This document shows positions 1-10,564 of a stretch of 23,136 bases of DNA, piece by piece. Where the stretch lies: NCBI RefSeq assembly GCF_019649055.1, contig NW_026570647.1, forward strand, positions 1-23,136, in the 5' to 3' direction. The translations under genes were made by a program, and so were the position numbers. Each line of letters opens with the position of its first letter. Positions within the stretch are counted from its first letter, which is position 1. The notes beneath the pieces were generated by a model. The model worked only from the letters and a program-made list of their open reading frames with translations, made no database searches and had not been told where the DNA came from. This stretch comes from Paramacrobiotus metropolitanus. Its lineage: Eukaryota > Tardigrada > Eutardigrada > Parachela > Macrobiotidae.

Positions 1-399
1 CTCTGTATATTTCAACATTTTAACGTTTGAAAAAAGTTGAAAATAAAATTGATAAATAAATGTAAATTTTTTAATTATTTCAACAATACACACCAGTGAC
101 ACCACCAGTAGCTTCGCAATACATTAAGGATTCTTCATTTCGTATTTAAGAGAAGTGGGCCGGTACATGGTACCGAATTCGTGTATATGCACGAAAACTT
201 ACAATTTCGAGCACTCCCCAACACATTTTTGTTTCCATTATGACGTCCATTTTTGTTTCGGTTTATGACGTTCGTTTTCCTACAAAATTATTACCTCTAC
301 ATCTGCATATGACCATTTGATATCAGTCTCTAGATCTACAAATCTGCATTTCCACTTTTTCAAATATGGCTATTTCTACAAAATAAACGACAAATAAAT
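1..399. other. A/T-rich stretch, no gene seen
   Basis: No open frame of useful length and no recognisable RNA gene. The sequence is A/T-rich with scattered short homopolymers and leads directly into the minisatellite that starts near 400. Confidence 0.5.
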
Positions 400-694
400 A
401 ATTCTAAATAATTCTAAATAATTCTAAATAATTCTAAATAATTCTAAATAATTCTAAAATAATTCTAAATAATGCTAAATAATTCTAAATAATTCTAAAT
501 AATTCTAAATAATTCTAAATAATTCTAAATAATTCTAAATAATTCTAAAATAATTCTAAATAATTCTAAATAATTCTAAAATAATTCTAAATAATTTTAA
601 AAGTTCTAAATAATTCTAAATAATTCTAAATAATTCTAAATAATTCTAAATAATTCTAAATAATTCTAAATAATTCTAAATAATTCTAAATAAT
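400..694. repeat. 10-bp A/T-rich minisatellite
   Basis: Head-to-tail copies of the unit AATTCTAAAT run for about 295 bp, roughly 29 units. Most are identical. A few are 11 bp with one extra A, one reads AATGCTAAAT, and one stretch near 590-610 is disturbed (TTTTAAAAGTT). The high identity suggests recent expansion or homogenisation. It encodes nothing and lies outside all genes. Confidence 0.95.
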
Positions 695-1333
695 TAACTC
701 TAAATATTTCAGTGAATATTTCCTTTGAATTTTTAATCATACTTCCGTGCCTTGAACACAACTGGTCGCGCGCTAGCGCGACGGATACTTGTAATATTGA
801 ATTATTATCCCAAACAAAAGACATACATATACGTACATCGATACATGAATGCTTTTTACCTACAACTAAACGATAAAAACCAGTTGGCTGGAGTGTGTTA
901 TGCTTTCTTTTGGTAAAATCCCTTCCGTCTACAAATGGCCACGCGCGAAAGGCTCCCGCGCTAAGAGCATTGACTACGCGCGAGAGTTTTTCCCCACACA
1001 AACGAAAACTACCAACAAAAAGGTTGAATCTGTATTTATCACGACATGGAAACCAATATTTACGGGAAGGTCACCTTTTAGTGCAAGAAATACAAAATCT
1101 GACCGTACCGGCATTTTACATTTTCCGATAATTTAAGTTTTCACAACTATCAGCCGTTATGGCATCAGAACTTAAAGCGGGAAACAGATATGAATTCTAC
1201 GCGGAGGTTTTGAAAGCGGTGGTGCATTGGAGCCAATGAACACATCTAGTCTTTATAAATCCCGGCGGCAGTGCGAAAACCTCAAAGACGCATCCGCTTC
1301 ATGACACGTTCCCCTACAGCTCGGTGAAGCGAT

Positions 1334-1944
1334 ATGGGCATGCCACGGCGGAAGTCGCCTGCCAGGATACCCCACAGTCTGCCGCGTCCAGGAGAAACGC
1401 CCGCTATGTGTGCGGCTTGGATACTTGCTACACATGTAGAAGGTCAGAATGAAATCGTACACCGATTCGGTGAAGAATTAGTGGTGCTTCAAGAGTATAT
1501 CAACAATCAGAAAACAAGCGGCTCAGATTTGGAGCTAACCATAAGACTCCTTAATTATAACGCAGGAGTTATCTGCTGCGTAATGCATTTCCCAGAAAGG
1601 AGAGTTAGAACTTTCTGGAGAGTTGGCACTGTGCTAGGCTAACGACAGTGCTTCGTAAAGCGGCGGTCACTAAGGCCGCATACGTTTCCACTTGCGGTTG
1701 CATGGAGGAAACCTTGTGCAGCCCATGTTTAACAGTGTGAACCACTATGTACGCTTGCGCGTTGTACTACTGTGACATCCCTGGCCTCGCCCGGATCTAT
1801 TGTTCAACAGGTCAAATGCCCACGGACTGGCTGAAACTGCAGTTATACTTCCTGTTTGCCCATCCAGACAGCAAGGGTCAGATCAGCATCGAGTACCTCC
1901 CGGTCAATGGACAACCACCTGGAGGAAATAACTACCTATTGTAA
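1334..1944 (+). pseudogene. Decayed coding-like segment, unknown product
   Basis: Two open stretches on the plus strand read like protein but lie in separate frames. One at 1334-1642 includes EIVHRFGEELVVLQEYINNQ. The other at 1747-1944 includes WLKLQLYFLFAHPDSKGQ. Between them, in another frame, is a short Cys pattern (TCGCMEETLCSPC) ending in a stop. I do not recognise a family. The codon texture and the Cys clusters suggest one or more broken genes inside the inverted-repeat element rather than chance frames, but this is weak. No splice sites were found that would join the pieces convincingly. Confidence 0.25.
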
Positions 1945-2168
1945 CTAATATACTGGTTCGCCTTTGCCTATGACCTGTTATTAGGCAAGCAGATTCAAAA
2001 CGCCAACTACGCCCGGGAGGACGAATTGCGACACTGGTTTTTAACCATCTTCGGAACCGGCACATTGGCGCCTCCTCCAAGATCGCAGGACCGTAATCCT
2101 CGAACGAAAACCACGGTGAAAGATCATAACTGAACAGTAACAGACTAACAGTCGCAGATACGGTGGAA

Positions 2169-2207
2169 ATACATCTGCCCAGCGGATACATCTGCCCAGC
2201 GGATACA
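2169..2207. repeat. 17-bp tandem duplication
   Basis: ATACATCTGCCCAGCGG occurs twice back to back, followed by the first bases of a third copy. It is a small local slippage or duplication event inside the inverted-repeat-bounded region. Confidence 0.85.
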
Positions 2208-2516
2208 GAACAGTTTCGCTATGACAATTGCTTAGGATAACTGTTTTGTTTCTTAACTTGACCACCTCAAGAAATAATAAATTTGACGTACATGGACGTG
2301 TTTTCGAAAAATGAAATGAAAGAACCGTACAATTTTCAGATTATGCCATAACTGGCGGTCGTAAATATTCCGTATGATATTCTCGCACGGTTTGTTCGTA
2401 GTTTTTTTTGTGCGGGGAAAAGTTCTCGCGCGTAGTCAATACTCATTCTCGCGCGTAGACATGGCCAATATTTTTTGCTATTACACCAAACTACTTACAC
2501 TAAAGACATACATTCC

Positions 2517-2822
2517 TTAAGTTAACACAAAGTGTTTAAGATCGGGTGCCGGTTTGTTACGAAAATGATGCAACGTCACAATGGCTGCCACGTAATTTTG
2601 CACTGAAGAAAATTCTAAGCTGCGCGATAATTCCGCAATGTACAGCCCGATGGTGCGCGGCTTTGCCGGTACTGGCTGCAGTCGATGTGTTTCGCAAAAA
2701 ATTAAATATCGGCGCCACTGAGCTTTTCTAGTGCGAAGGGAAGACGGCGCCAAAGCATTGAGCCGCAACGAATTCAGGATCCGACTGAGATTGGCCGTTT
2801 GGGTACCTGGAACAGTAGTCAC
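2517..2822 (-). pseudogene. Tyrosine recombinase, N-terminal fragment
   Basis: About 100 residues matching the SAM-like N-terminal part of the retrotransposon recombinase. RTRKAQWRRYLIFCETH and GLYIAELSRSLEFSSVQNYV align with SQKTRKAQWSRYMKFCAAYN and the shifted-frame counterpart in the second element at 9391-9700. The open frame stops just after PAPDLKHFVLT. The entire catalytic domain with R, HxxR, H/W and Y is missing, so the protein cannot recombine DNA. The start overlaps the end of the RNase H frame by about 95 bp, the usual arrangement in these elements. The truncation point lies within tens of bases of the inverted-repeat arm at 2385-2500. Confidence 0.8.
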
Positions 2823-4755
2823 CTGTCAATCGCAATGAACTTCGACGACTGTTGATGCAGTCAACAACGGTTGACTTATAGATGTTCGCAGTAGAGATTC
2901 GGCTCAAAGCATCCGCAAAACTGTTATCGGCACCAGGGATGTGGGTAGCGTCCACATAAAAATCTTGCTGACGCGAAGCATAAAATACTAACTTTAACCA
3001 CTTTAACGCTTCCAGAGATTTACACGAACCGCGTTTTAAAACGGCAACGGTGGACGAGTTATCGCTTTCGATCAGTATCGTGTTACCAGCAAACGCCGGT
3101 ACCCATACAAGAATCGGGATGCAAGCGGCAACCATTTCTAAATAATTTATGTTCGTCCGTAAACTATGATGAACCAGCGGTGGACGAATGAAATTCGTTA
3201 ATAGGCGCAGATGATCGGCAAGATCCGCTATATCCCAACTGCCGGCTAACCAGCTGTTACCCAGCGTAGCACCAAAACCAGAGAAGGATGCATCAGTGGT
3301 AATACGTACCACGCGTCGCGGTTTTGAGATTAAGCACTGCGTCATCCCATTAAGGTGCGGTGCGACTGTTTGCCACCAAACCAACTCACTGCGGATCAGT
3401 GCAGACTGTGCAGTTACCCTCATTCTGTGATGAGGCCGTTGTAACTGAGTAAGTGCATCTACAAAAATGCGCGAAAATGTCCGTGCACCTTTCACAGCCC
3501 GCGAAGCGAAACAAATCACCCCCAGTAACGACTGTAGTTGAAGTTTATTTAGTTTTGCATTATTTTCCAGTTCGGCGCATTTGGACACCAACTTTTGAAT
3601 CTTTTCTTCCGGGAGTTCAGCTTTCTGCTCCACGGAATCAATAATTATGCCGAGGAAACGCACTCTTTGGGTGGGATGGACAACTTTATCCCAATTAATG
3701 ACAAAACCGAGCGATAAAAGTAATGCTATTAGCGCTTGCTGAGCGGCCGCGCATAATTCGTAGTTGCCGGCAATCACCAGGAAATCGTCCAGGTACGCCA
3801 CAATTTAAAGCCACGTCTACGAATCATCCGCGCCACTGCGGTGGATAATCGATGACAAAATACTGGGGGCACATGACAAACCAAAGCTTAAAAAATTATC
3901 GACATAATATTCCTCAGTACTGTTTAAACGCCAACGAAACCCCAACAACTGCCGGTGCGGCCGAAATACGGGTACTGAACGGTACGCCGACTTTGAATCG
4001 GTAACGGCAAAATAGCAGCCTGGTGTGCATTCAGCTAATGCTGAGTCCAACGTGGCAAAAGAGAAACTTTCACAGATGGCACAAGAATTTAGTGAATCAA
4101 TTTCCGGGCGACTACAATCAGTTATCGGGCGAAATCCGCCAACTTTCTTTGGTACTGCGCCAATAGATTGAATACGTATTGGTTTTATAAATTGCTTGCT
4201 TATCTTGCCTTCCTGCAGCTCTTTGCTAAATATGCTATCTAAAGCTAATTTCGCATCGCCAGATAACGCACTGCGGTAATTCTTGCACTCTGCAGGAGCA
4301 GCTTTATTGAAATTCGGTACAACGGCAAAACCCACAGCCATACCGTGCAAAATAAAATCACGATCGTAATCGTCCGCTACCCGTAGTGCATAATGCCATT
4401 CCGCTAACGAGCGGGTGAGAGAACAACGACGCGATATATCAGGATCAATAAGATTGACATAATGATTAAGCCCACCATCCTCATAACAATTAACATGATA
4501 GGTATCAGGCGCTGTTAAATCGAGCAGTGAATCGGCTGTAACGTTATTAAATGCGATCGGCACTACGCTGTCCTTTGGCAGGGTTGGTTCCGCTCTGCTG
4601 CCGAAAAGCTTGTCCCCGATTACCCGGTTGTCCGTTGGCGTTTCCGGCGCGACAGAAACGTCCTTGGTGCGGTCCAGCACAGTTTTCACAGCTGTGTGGA
4701 AATATGCAGACGCGTGCGCCACACCTCCCATCGTTCCACCGATCACAGGCGACAT
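2728..4755 (-). pseudogene. Reverse transcriptase-RNase H polyprotein, frameshifted
   Basis: The product copies retrotransposon RNA into DNA and degrades the template strand. The upstream frame (3817-4755) holds the RT finger motif FRPITDCSRP, motif A as AVTDSKSAYRSVPV and motif B as FLSFGLSCAPSI. The downstream frame (2728-3801) begins at motif C, AYLDDFLVI, then carries RNase H with TTDASFSGFGATLG (first Asp), TNINYLEMVAA (Glu), ESDNSSTVAVL (second Asp) and HIPGADNSFADALSR at the end. The two frames are separated by about 40 bp containing two single-base frame changes (near 3843 and 3807) just upstream of the YLDD box, so the RT is broken. The N-terminal frame overlaps the Gag zinc-finger frame, as is common in this order. 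All catalytic residues are otherwise present, which points to recent decay. Confidence 0.9.
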
Positions 4756-5783
4756 AAGGACCGCGGGTCGGCTGATTGTTTGCGAGTTGGACGAAAACGA
4801 GGCGCACCGTCATACGGACGGGCACCGCGCGGAAAACGTCCGCCGTCTACGATGAGATTAGCAGCATGGAAATGACGGTGAATAATATTCGTACAAGCCG
4901 AAAAATCGCTCAGCGCTAACTTCTGTCGATGTGCTAATTTTCGGAACTCTTCGTCAAACTGTAGTACGTATTTCGCCTGGTAATCGCGTGACTTCTCAAC
5001 CAAAAACTCAATGTATTCAACATATTCAACCAAGACTGCGTTATGATCGGGCGATCGAGCTAAGTCGCGAATTATATTTAGTGCACTGCAAATAAATTCG
5101 CCAAACTTAAGGTCACGCGGGCCTTCTTTCTTACCTCCGTCATCTGCTACTAGGGCGCGCGAGTATACTATCTCGTGAGGAGGATTCAAATCCCGGGCAA
5201 ACTTGGGCAATTCGAAAGCGGCAAAATCTAACGGTTCGTCTAATAGACCACACTCACCAGACGCTTGAGAAGATGGCCGGCCCGCCGGCCGGAAAGGAGG
5301 ATGCCGCATTGGTCCACCGGACATTTGCGGTTGCTGCTGCCCAGAAACACTGCGGGATGACTCGCCCGGAAACAAATATTTAGTCAGCTTTATCTGCTCA
5401 CAGAGTATGCCAATGGCCTTAGGGATCAGGTCCGGATTCTCCCGAAGTAACTCCAAGTCATCACCTTTGACGAATCCGTTGGCCTTAAGCTGCGCGACTC
5501 CTTCTGTGGAGAGGCCAATTATTCCTGCAACTTCCTCAATTGGTCCAATGGAAATATCCAGCTCAAGAGGCTGCACCTGCCGATTTTCTTCCTGGGCAGG
5601 TGCCGAAGGGCGGCCCGCCGCGGGCGGTGCCGATGATGTGGCATTGGAATGGGCTGCTTTTAAAGCGCTGAACAAGCGATCCACTAGCTGACCTTTGTTA
5701 CCGGCGACTCCCTTTCCTAAACCTCTCAACTGACTTCTCAGTTCCTCGTTTGACTTCTTTTCCAGATTAGTGCGAGACTCCAT
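4547..5783 (-). pseudogene. Gag-like protein with SAP domain and zinc fingers, frameshifted
   Basis: Structural/nucleic-acid-binding protein of the retrotransposon. I chose the ATG at 5783 because the SAP-like helix-extended loop-helix (KKSNEELRSQLRGLGKG...) follows at once and upstream codons are A/T-rich. A Pro/Ala/Gly-rich linker follows, then a helical core (residues about 190-320), and the frame ends in an Arg-rich tail at 4743. The adjoining frame (4825-4547) continues with ACDRWNDGRCGARVCIFPHS, then CENCAGPHQGRFC. This gives a CCCH-like finger (C-x7-C-x4-C-x3-H) followed by a C-x2-C-x3-H-x4-C knuckle, a tandem that fits Gag of DIRS/Ngaro elements. A single-base frameshift near 4770-4800 separates the core from these fingers. 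SAP suggests DNA or chromatin binding (inference). Confidence 0.8.
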
Positions 5784-6006
5784 ATTTGATAAAAATAAAA
5801 AAAAACAATTAAACAACTGACAATCAACCGTAACGTAATTTGGAATGACTGAATCGGTCAACAAAAAGGCAGCAGATCTGAAGATTTAACGAAAGGTCAC
5901 TTGCAACAAATGCTAACAGCGGTAGCTAAGTCGACGTTATAAGTAACTGGCGCGATCGGTCCAGAAAACGAAAGTGAACTAACTGTACATTCTGGTCTGC
6001 AAATGC

Positions 6007-6014
6007 TTTATATA
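6007..6014 (-). promoter_or_regulatory. TATA box upstream of the retrotransposon Gag
   Basis: TATATAAA on the minus strand, 224 bp upstream of the Gag ATG. It is the nearest strong TATA sequence and could drive the element or mark sequence just outside its 5' end. Confidence 0.35.
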
Positions 6015-7669
6015 CTAACCGCACACTTCTTTGTCTTCTACATACAAAGACACCGCAATCGTCCACAACAAGTCATTAGCAGTTAGCATGCAATTATTAC
6101 AGTGACTGGTTTTTGTCTTTCTCCAGGTGGTCAGATGCGTGCAGACTGGGTGGTCATTATCCATGTCTCTGGGAAACGGCCACGCGCCGTTATAAACAGA
6201 TTTCTCGACAATGATCAAAAGAACGAATGCGCATTTGCGAGTGTTATACCGTTGGCTGCGAGTGACTGGAGCATATACCTATATATCTGGAGATTTTTGT
6301 CTGACAGCTACGAGTTTTGTTTTCACTTTTAAATTTCAATACGAGACGTTTTAAAGCGAAGTTATAATTCTACATCGCACTGAAATGTTCACCCTGGGAA
6401 ATAATAATAACATTCGGTAATTAGGAAATTAATAAATAATGGATACGCGAAATTAATGTTTTTTCCCGCGTCGTGTACATTATAATTTTTGAAGGGATTA
6501 GACTGAAATGGATGGTATAACTACTGTACCTGTACTGTACCTGTACTTACGTATATACTAACAATAAGTTTCGAAGCAGCTAGTGTAAAAGTCAAAGGTT
6601 CAGCAGCCAATCGTTGTGTGAAATTCTTCCACAGAAAACTGAAACGGTCGGCAGACTTCGATGAATAATTTCCTCCCTTCCGGGCAAATCCACAAAATTT
6701 GCCGGGATATGCCCGCAATTGTAATACCTGGTTTTAGATGGGTGAACAGTACTGGAGTACATCAATTAAATAGGCCGCTAGAGCGACAAGGTGGCGACAG
6801 ACGATAATAAAAAGCATATTCGATAAATGTAATTCGTTTTGCATATTCTCACCAGGGCACATTTTCCGGATTCAAAATCAGAAAAATTCCATCTTTTGCA
6901 AAAACATAGTATACTATCGTAGTATCATTAAAAATTATTCTGATCTGCCTTCGTCAAGGAGGCGTAACCAGACAACAGTTAAAAGTTTACATACTATCAC
7001 ATGCTGCGTAATGCAGTGCAGTACAACTTATTCGCAATTATTTTTATGTTAACGTTTTACTGCAGCACCGTGGACTTTTGCTGCTGTCGAGTAGTGATGT
7101 AAAAGAAATTCACTTGCGGCAGCTCGTGCCCATGCTGCCTGAGTGCGTCGGTTTAGCACTATTACTGGCCGCTGTCCATGTCAGTTTCATCTCATCCTAA
7201 AGGAAGGTGCACGCGGTAATAAAGCTAATCGCGTTGTCGTCGACGACGACGGGGCTGGCTTCGTATTCGCGGGATGTTACAGCTTGCACAGATACCTACG
7301 ACGGACGATACAGCTTCCAGGAGCTGCCAAAGTCACAAATTCATTCGCTGTGTAAAAACACTTCGTGGCATTTCCTCGCGGAAATAGTTCCGTCGGCTGT
7401 GGTATATATCGTGAATACATGAGACTTTCTATAGTCTGCATACGGCTTGTTCCTGAACGGTGTACGGGAGTCTTTAACTAAATTGCGGCACGCACCTGAC
7501 TGCAACAAGTTTGGAGGATTGTTAAATACTATACAATGTACGACGAGAGCATATTATTTACAGAGCCGTCCATTATTTTTTCTTGAACTTATTGTCGATT
7601 TTGTTTGCCATACTGCTGGCGAAGTTTGGGCAGCTGTCTAGCAGCAACTTAGCTGAAGTACGCGTGCGG
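6015..7669. other. Intergenic, no convincing gene
   Basis: Only short unsupported frames on either strand. Small features are a TGTACCTGTAC duplication near 6525-6547, A/T-rich runs around 6400-6480, and a slightly G/C-richer segment at about 7040-7400. None has a recognisable domain, splice signals in phase, or a repeat partner elsewhere in the window. Confidence 0.45.
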
Positions 7670-8048
7670 TAGCCCGCTGGAATCAAAATCTTCAAAAATT
7701 CGTAACTTTGTTAATATTCGTGTTAAATTCTTTTGTATAAACTTGAAAAATACAAAATAACGCATACCCTTAGGCAAAACAACTGATTTTTCGTTTTTAT
7801 TTTTGGGCTATTCACTATGAGCCTTTGATGTTAACATACCTGTCTATGGTAGACTCATTCGAGATTTCAAATAGGCGGCTATGCTAAACACGTATCCTCT
7901 CAGCGCCAAACCTTGAAACGAAGCCAGAAAATCAGTTATTCTGCCTAATAGTATGCATTATTTTAATTTTTTAAGCGCATACAAAAAAATTTAGCACGGA
8001 AATAACAAAGTTACGAATTTTTTAAGATTTTCATTCCAGCAGCGTGCT
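7670..8048. mobile_element. Foldback/MITE-like element with ~125-bp inverted arms
   Basis: The left arm (about 7670-7796) and right arm (about 7922-8047) are inverted copies. CTGGAATCAAAATCTT, AAAATTCGTAACTTTGTTA, TTTTGTAT, ACGCATAC and AACTGATTTT recur in the same order on opposite strands with moderate divergence. The centre of about 125 bp has no coding potential. The structure is that of a non-autonomous inverted-repeat transposon. The ends and target-site duplication are not clear, because the right end runs into a perfect 26-base palindrome-like repeat at 8031-8058. Confidence 0.75.
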
Positions 8049-8058
8049 GCTGGAATGA
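8031..8058. repeat. Perfect 13-bp inverted repeat at element end
   Basis: TCATTCCAGCAGC, two bases, GCTGCTGGAATGA. The arms match perfectly. It coincides with the outer end of the right arm of the foldback element and may be the tip of two abutting element ends. Confidence 0.9.
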
Positions 8059-9189
8059 GAATGTGCTCATTCTAGAACCCATTCCCTCCCTAAAATTAGC
8101 CTCTTAAGTGTGCGTGGAGTGAACCAAATTGAAAAATTTGATATTTAAAAGAAAACGTTAACAGCCGTACTCTAACTGCTGCAACCGCAGAGAAGCAAAC
8201 AGGCGACGGTTTAATGCAGATGTTGACGGCTGGTTGTTTTCTTCGGACTTGCAAGATAACTCCAACTCTTGCGTCTCGATCAGTTGTTGCTAAATCCAAC
8301 CAACTTCAAAAATTTAGGAGAACAAGCTGTTTTCTGTGACAGCTTTTGTCGCTGTCAAGAAATATCAATACATGCGGAAAACGCTTAAGAAACATTATAA
8401 GTTCACTTTGAGTAAGTGATATTGCAATATTTGTACGTTTTACTCCATAGCCGGCGCCTGAATTTCTCTGGTGCTCGGGAACCGGTGATTAGAATTTTGC
8501 CTTGACAGGTTTCAAATAAAAAGGCCTTTTTTAGAAAATTTGATGAATTTCTGATCCTGTATCTTTATGCATGTATATAAGGCTTTTGCGTTTAATGTAA
8601 TTGCTAATGTCCTTACAAAGTCCATGCTTGGGAGATTCAGCAAAATTGAATGAGTCGACAGCGCTCAAAGCTAGCGTTCAAGTTTATATAGTCTGGAACA
8701 CAACCAGCGGTCAGCGGCTTACTTAAGTAAAATAAACCAACAACTGTGGATGGTTGCACAGTCACACTGCCTGCAATGCTAAACTATCCTCTTATAAGGT
8801 ATTAACCGTTCAAAAGCAAGCCGTATATACTTACAGTCTTTGTATTATAACGTATACAGTATCTTTATGTATGCATAACTCACTGCACTCTGCAGGGTTT
8901 TGCCCTCCGGAAAATACTAAACCGCTCCCCTAAAATGGGCGAATCAAAGGCGTGTAACATTTTGGTTACGAATCTCCATAGACAAACCCAAAACAAGCCG
9001 TTAACATTATTCCTATGCGAAGACTAGTCTTCCCCTTTTCATAGTGTTAAGTCTGCATCTGTGTGCAGCCAACGGAAAACTATCACAGCCGCGCTAATTT
9101 TTCAACGTGAATTATTATCATTATTATTGTTATTATTATCGAACCAACGGTAGCCAAACGGTAGATTGCAGCATATGGCAGACAGTTGG
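8059..9189. other. Intergenic, no gene seen
   Basis: No open frame with recognisable content. There is an ATT-rich microsatellite-like run at about 9112-9140, immediately before the second retrotransposon fragment. No RNA gene or repeat partner was recognised. Confidence 0.45.
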
Positions 9190-9194
9190 CTTCC

Positions 9195-9593
9195 GTCGCC
9201 AGCAGCGGACGGCTCATTAACAGCGCTACAGTTGCGTTTTTAACGCGCGGAACTACCAAAAATATTTCCGCACTGCAGTGGTTGAAGATTTTGTTTTATG
9301 CGTCATTACGCTATGACCTTTACGTAACCGCAGTTGATGTTCCGGGAGTAACAAACGTAGCGGCCGATGCCTTGAGCCGTTTAACACTGGATGTCACGAA
9401 CGCGGATAAATTCAGGTCTGTATTTCGCAGTTTTCCCGGAGCGCCGTTACCGGCAACCGCAGGACAAGCATACCCGCTTGATGGATCTGGAGAAACGGCT
9501 GAAAAGTTTGCGGCAGTCTGCCACAGCCAGTTCATCGCAGAAAACGAGGAAGGCGCAATGGAGCCGGTACATGAAATTCTGCGCGGCGTATAA
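9195..9593 (+). pseudogene. RNase H C-terminal fragment
   Basis: Residues INSATVAFLTRGTTKN, ALQWLKILFYASLRYDLYV and DVPGVTNVAADALSRL match the end of the RNase H domain of the element at 2728-3801 (NSSTVAVLKRG, HIPGADNSFADALSR). The first part of the domain and its first Asp and Glu are missing, so it has no activity. The frame runs on for about 70 residues of variable sequence and overlaps the recombinase start, as in the first element. Confidence 0.8.
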
Positions 9594-10430
9594 CCTGGAA
9601 GCACTACCGGCGTCGGTACATACGTCAGTCTGTATATAGCAGAGCTTGCACGCAGTTTACAGCATACAACAATTCAGAATTATGTCAGCATTTTCACCAT
9701 GAGCACAACATGGCGGCGCCAGATTTCACGCATTTTGCAGTAAAGGAAGCATTGGCAGGTGTTCAGCGTCTCCGCGAGGAGTTGCCAAACAAGCGAGCAG
9801 CAGTAGATGTGGACCTGTTGTTAACTATCCATAAGCATTTGCATGCAGTGCAGGCAGCGGGCAGGAAGGCCTTCTGGGCCGCTTGCTTATTGGCATTCTT
9901 TTCCTTATTGCGGGCATCTAATTTGTTTTGTTCGTTCAGAAAGAGCAGTACGCATGTTAAAGTTTTGAATGTGCGGCGCATCGAGATGGGGCTGCAAGTA
10001 TCAGCGCCAGCGCTAAAAAGCAACCGCTACAAGGGCGCGGAAGCACATGTAGTTGTTCCAAAACTGGGCAGCAGCAGTGTACTGCCCAGTAAGCGCAGTG
10101 GAAGTGTTGTTAGCGACAACGAAAGCGAAAGGAAATGACCCACTTATATCGTACCGGTCAGCCGGGCAGATGGTGGCCATGACGTCTCACGTGTTCAGCC
10201 GTTGTTTAAAGCAAACGCTGGCAGATGCCGGAATCGACGGCAGTAAGTCATCCACGCATTCGTTCCGGCGAGGAGGTGCCACAGCAGCAGCCAAATTCGG
10301 AGCATCGCCAGCGGTAATTAAAGCGCAAGGCAATTGGCGCAGCAGCTGTTATGAGAAATATGTCAGTTTGGATAATCGCAGACGAGAGGAATTCGCGCAG
10401 TGTATGGCAGCAGTCGGATCGCGGGAGTGA
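9391..10430 (+). pseudogene. Tyrosine recombinase with three frameshifts
   Basis: The product would integrate circular element DNA by site-specific recombination. The N-terminal part (RKAQWSRYMKFCAAYN) is in one frame. YIAELARSLQHTTIQNYV is in the next (change near 9612). AAPDFTHFAVKEALAGV through LLRASNLF is in a third (change near 9695). The catalytic end is shifted again near 10060. All catalytic landmarks survive: Arg in LLRASNLF, HxxR in STHSFRRGGAT, the Trp that replaces the second His in GNWRSS, and the nucleophile Tyr in CYEKYV. The signature is typical of DIRS/Ngaro recombinases. The frameshifts make the gene inactive as written. Confidence 0.9.
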
Positions 10431-10526
10431 TTTGGGGGTTTGGAGGCGTACCTGCCCTGTGCAGGCGTTCTTTTGTTTTTTGTGCTATGCAGTTGTTGGT
10501 TGCAGTGCAGTTGTTTGTTCGTTTCC

Positions 10527-10564
10527 GGTGGACAAATTCGTCCACCAGGGATTTTGTTAATAAA
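10527..10564 (+). terminator. 3' hairpin and polyadenylation signal of the second element
   Basis: About 100 bp after the recombinase stop there is a 7-bp stem (GGTGGAC / GTCCACC) with a 6-base loop. AATAAA follows at 10559-10564. Together they give a plausible 3' end for the retroelement transcript. Confidence 0.55.

Larger units (their letters stand above)
893..2500. repeat. Candidate inverted-repeat element with decayed interior
   Basis: The segment around 930-1025 (GGCCACGCGCGA..., ATTGACTACGCGCGAGA, TTTTTCCCCACACAAACG) reappears inverted around 2385-2470, with the same order of blocks and only a few differences. The two arms enclose about 1.4 kb. The arms contain repeated CGCGCGAGA-type motifs. 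No transposase is recognisable inside. The right arm abuts the truncated end of the retrotransposon that starts near 2500, so insertion of this element or a rearrangement may have caused that truncation. Exact termini and target duplications could not be fixed by eye. Confidence 0.5.
2500..6014 (-). mobile_element. DIRS-order (Ngaro-like) retrotransposon, decayed
   Basis: On the minus strand, a TATA box, Gag, reverse transcriptase plus RNase H, and the beginning of a tyrosine recombinase follow in the order typical of tyrosine-recombinase retrotransposons. RNase H runs straight into an overlapping recombinase frame with no methyltransferase domain between them, which favours the Ngaro group over classical DIRS1/PAT. 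The element lacks the catalytic two thirds of its recombinase, and its 3' repeats were not found. Gag carries one frameshift and the reverse transcriptase two. It cannot be autonomous as it stands. The 5' boundary is uncertain and the TATA box at 6007-6014 is used as a working limit. Confidence 0.85.

Noticed and set aside
4551-4855. Plus-strand frames over the Gag/RT overlap
   Set aside because: Shadows of the minus-strand retroelement genes in G/C-rich coding sequence.
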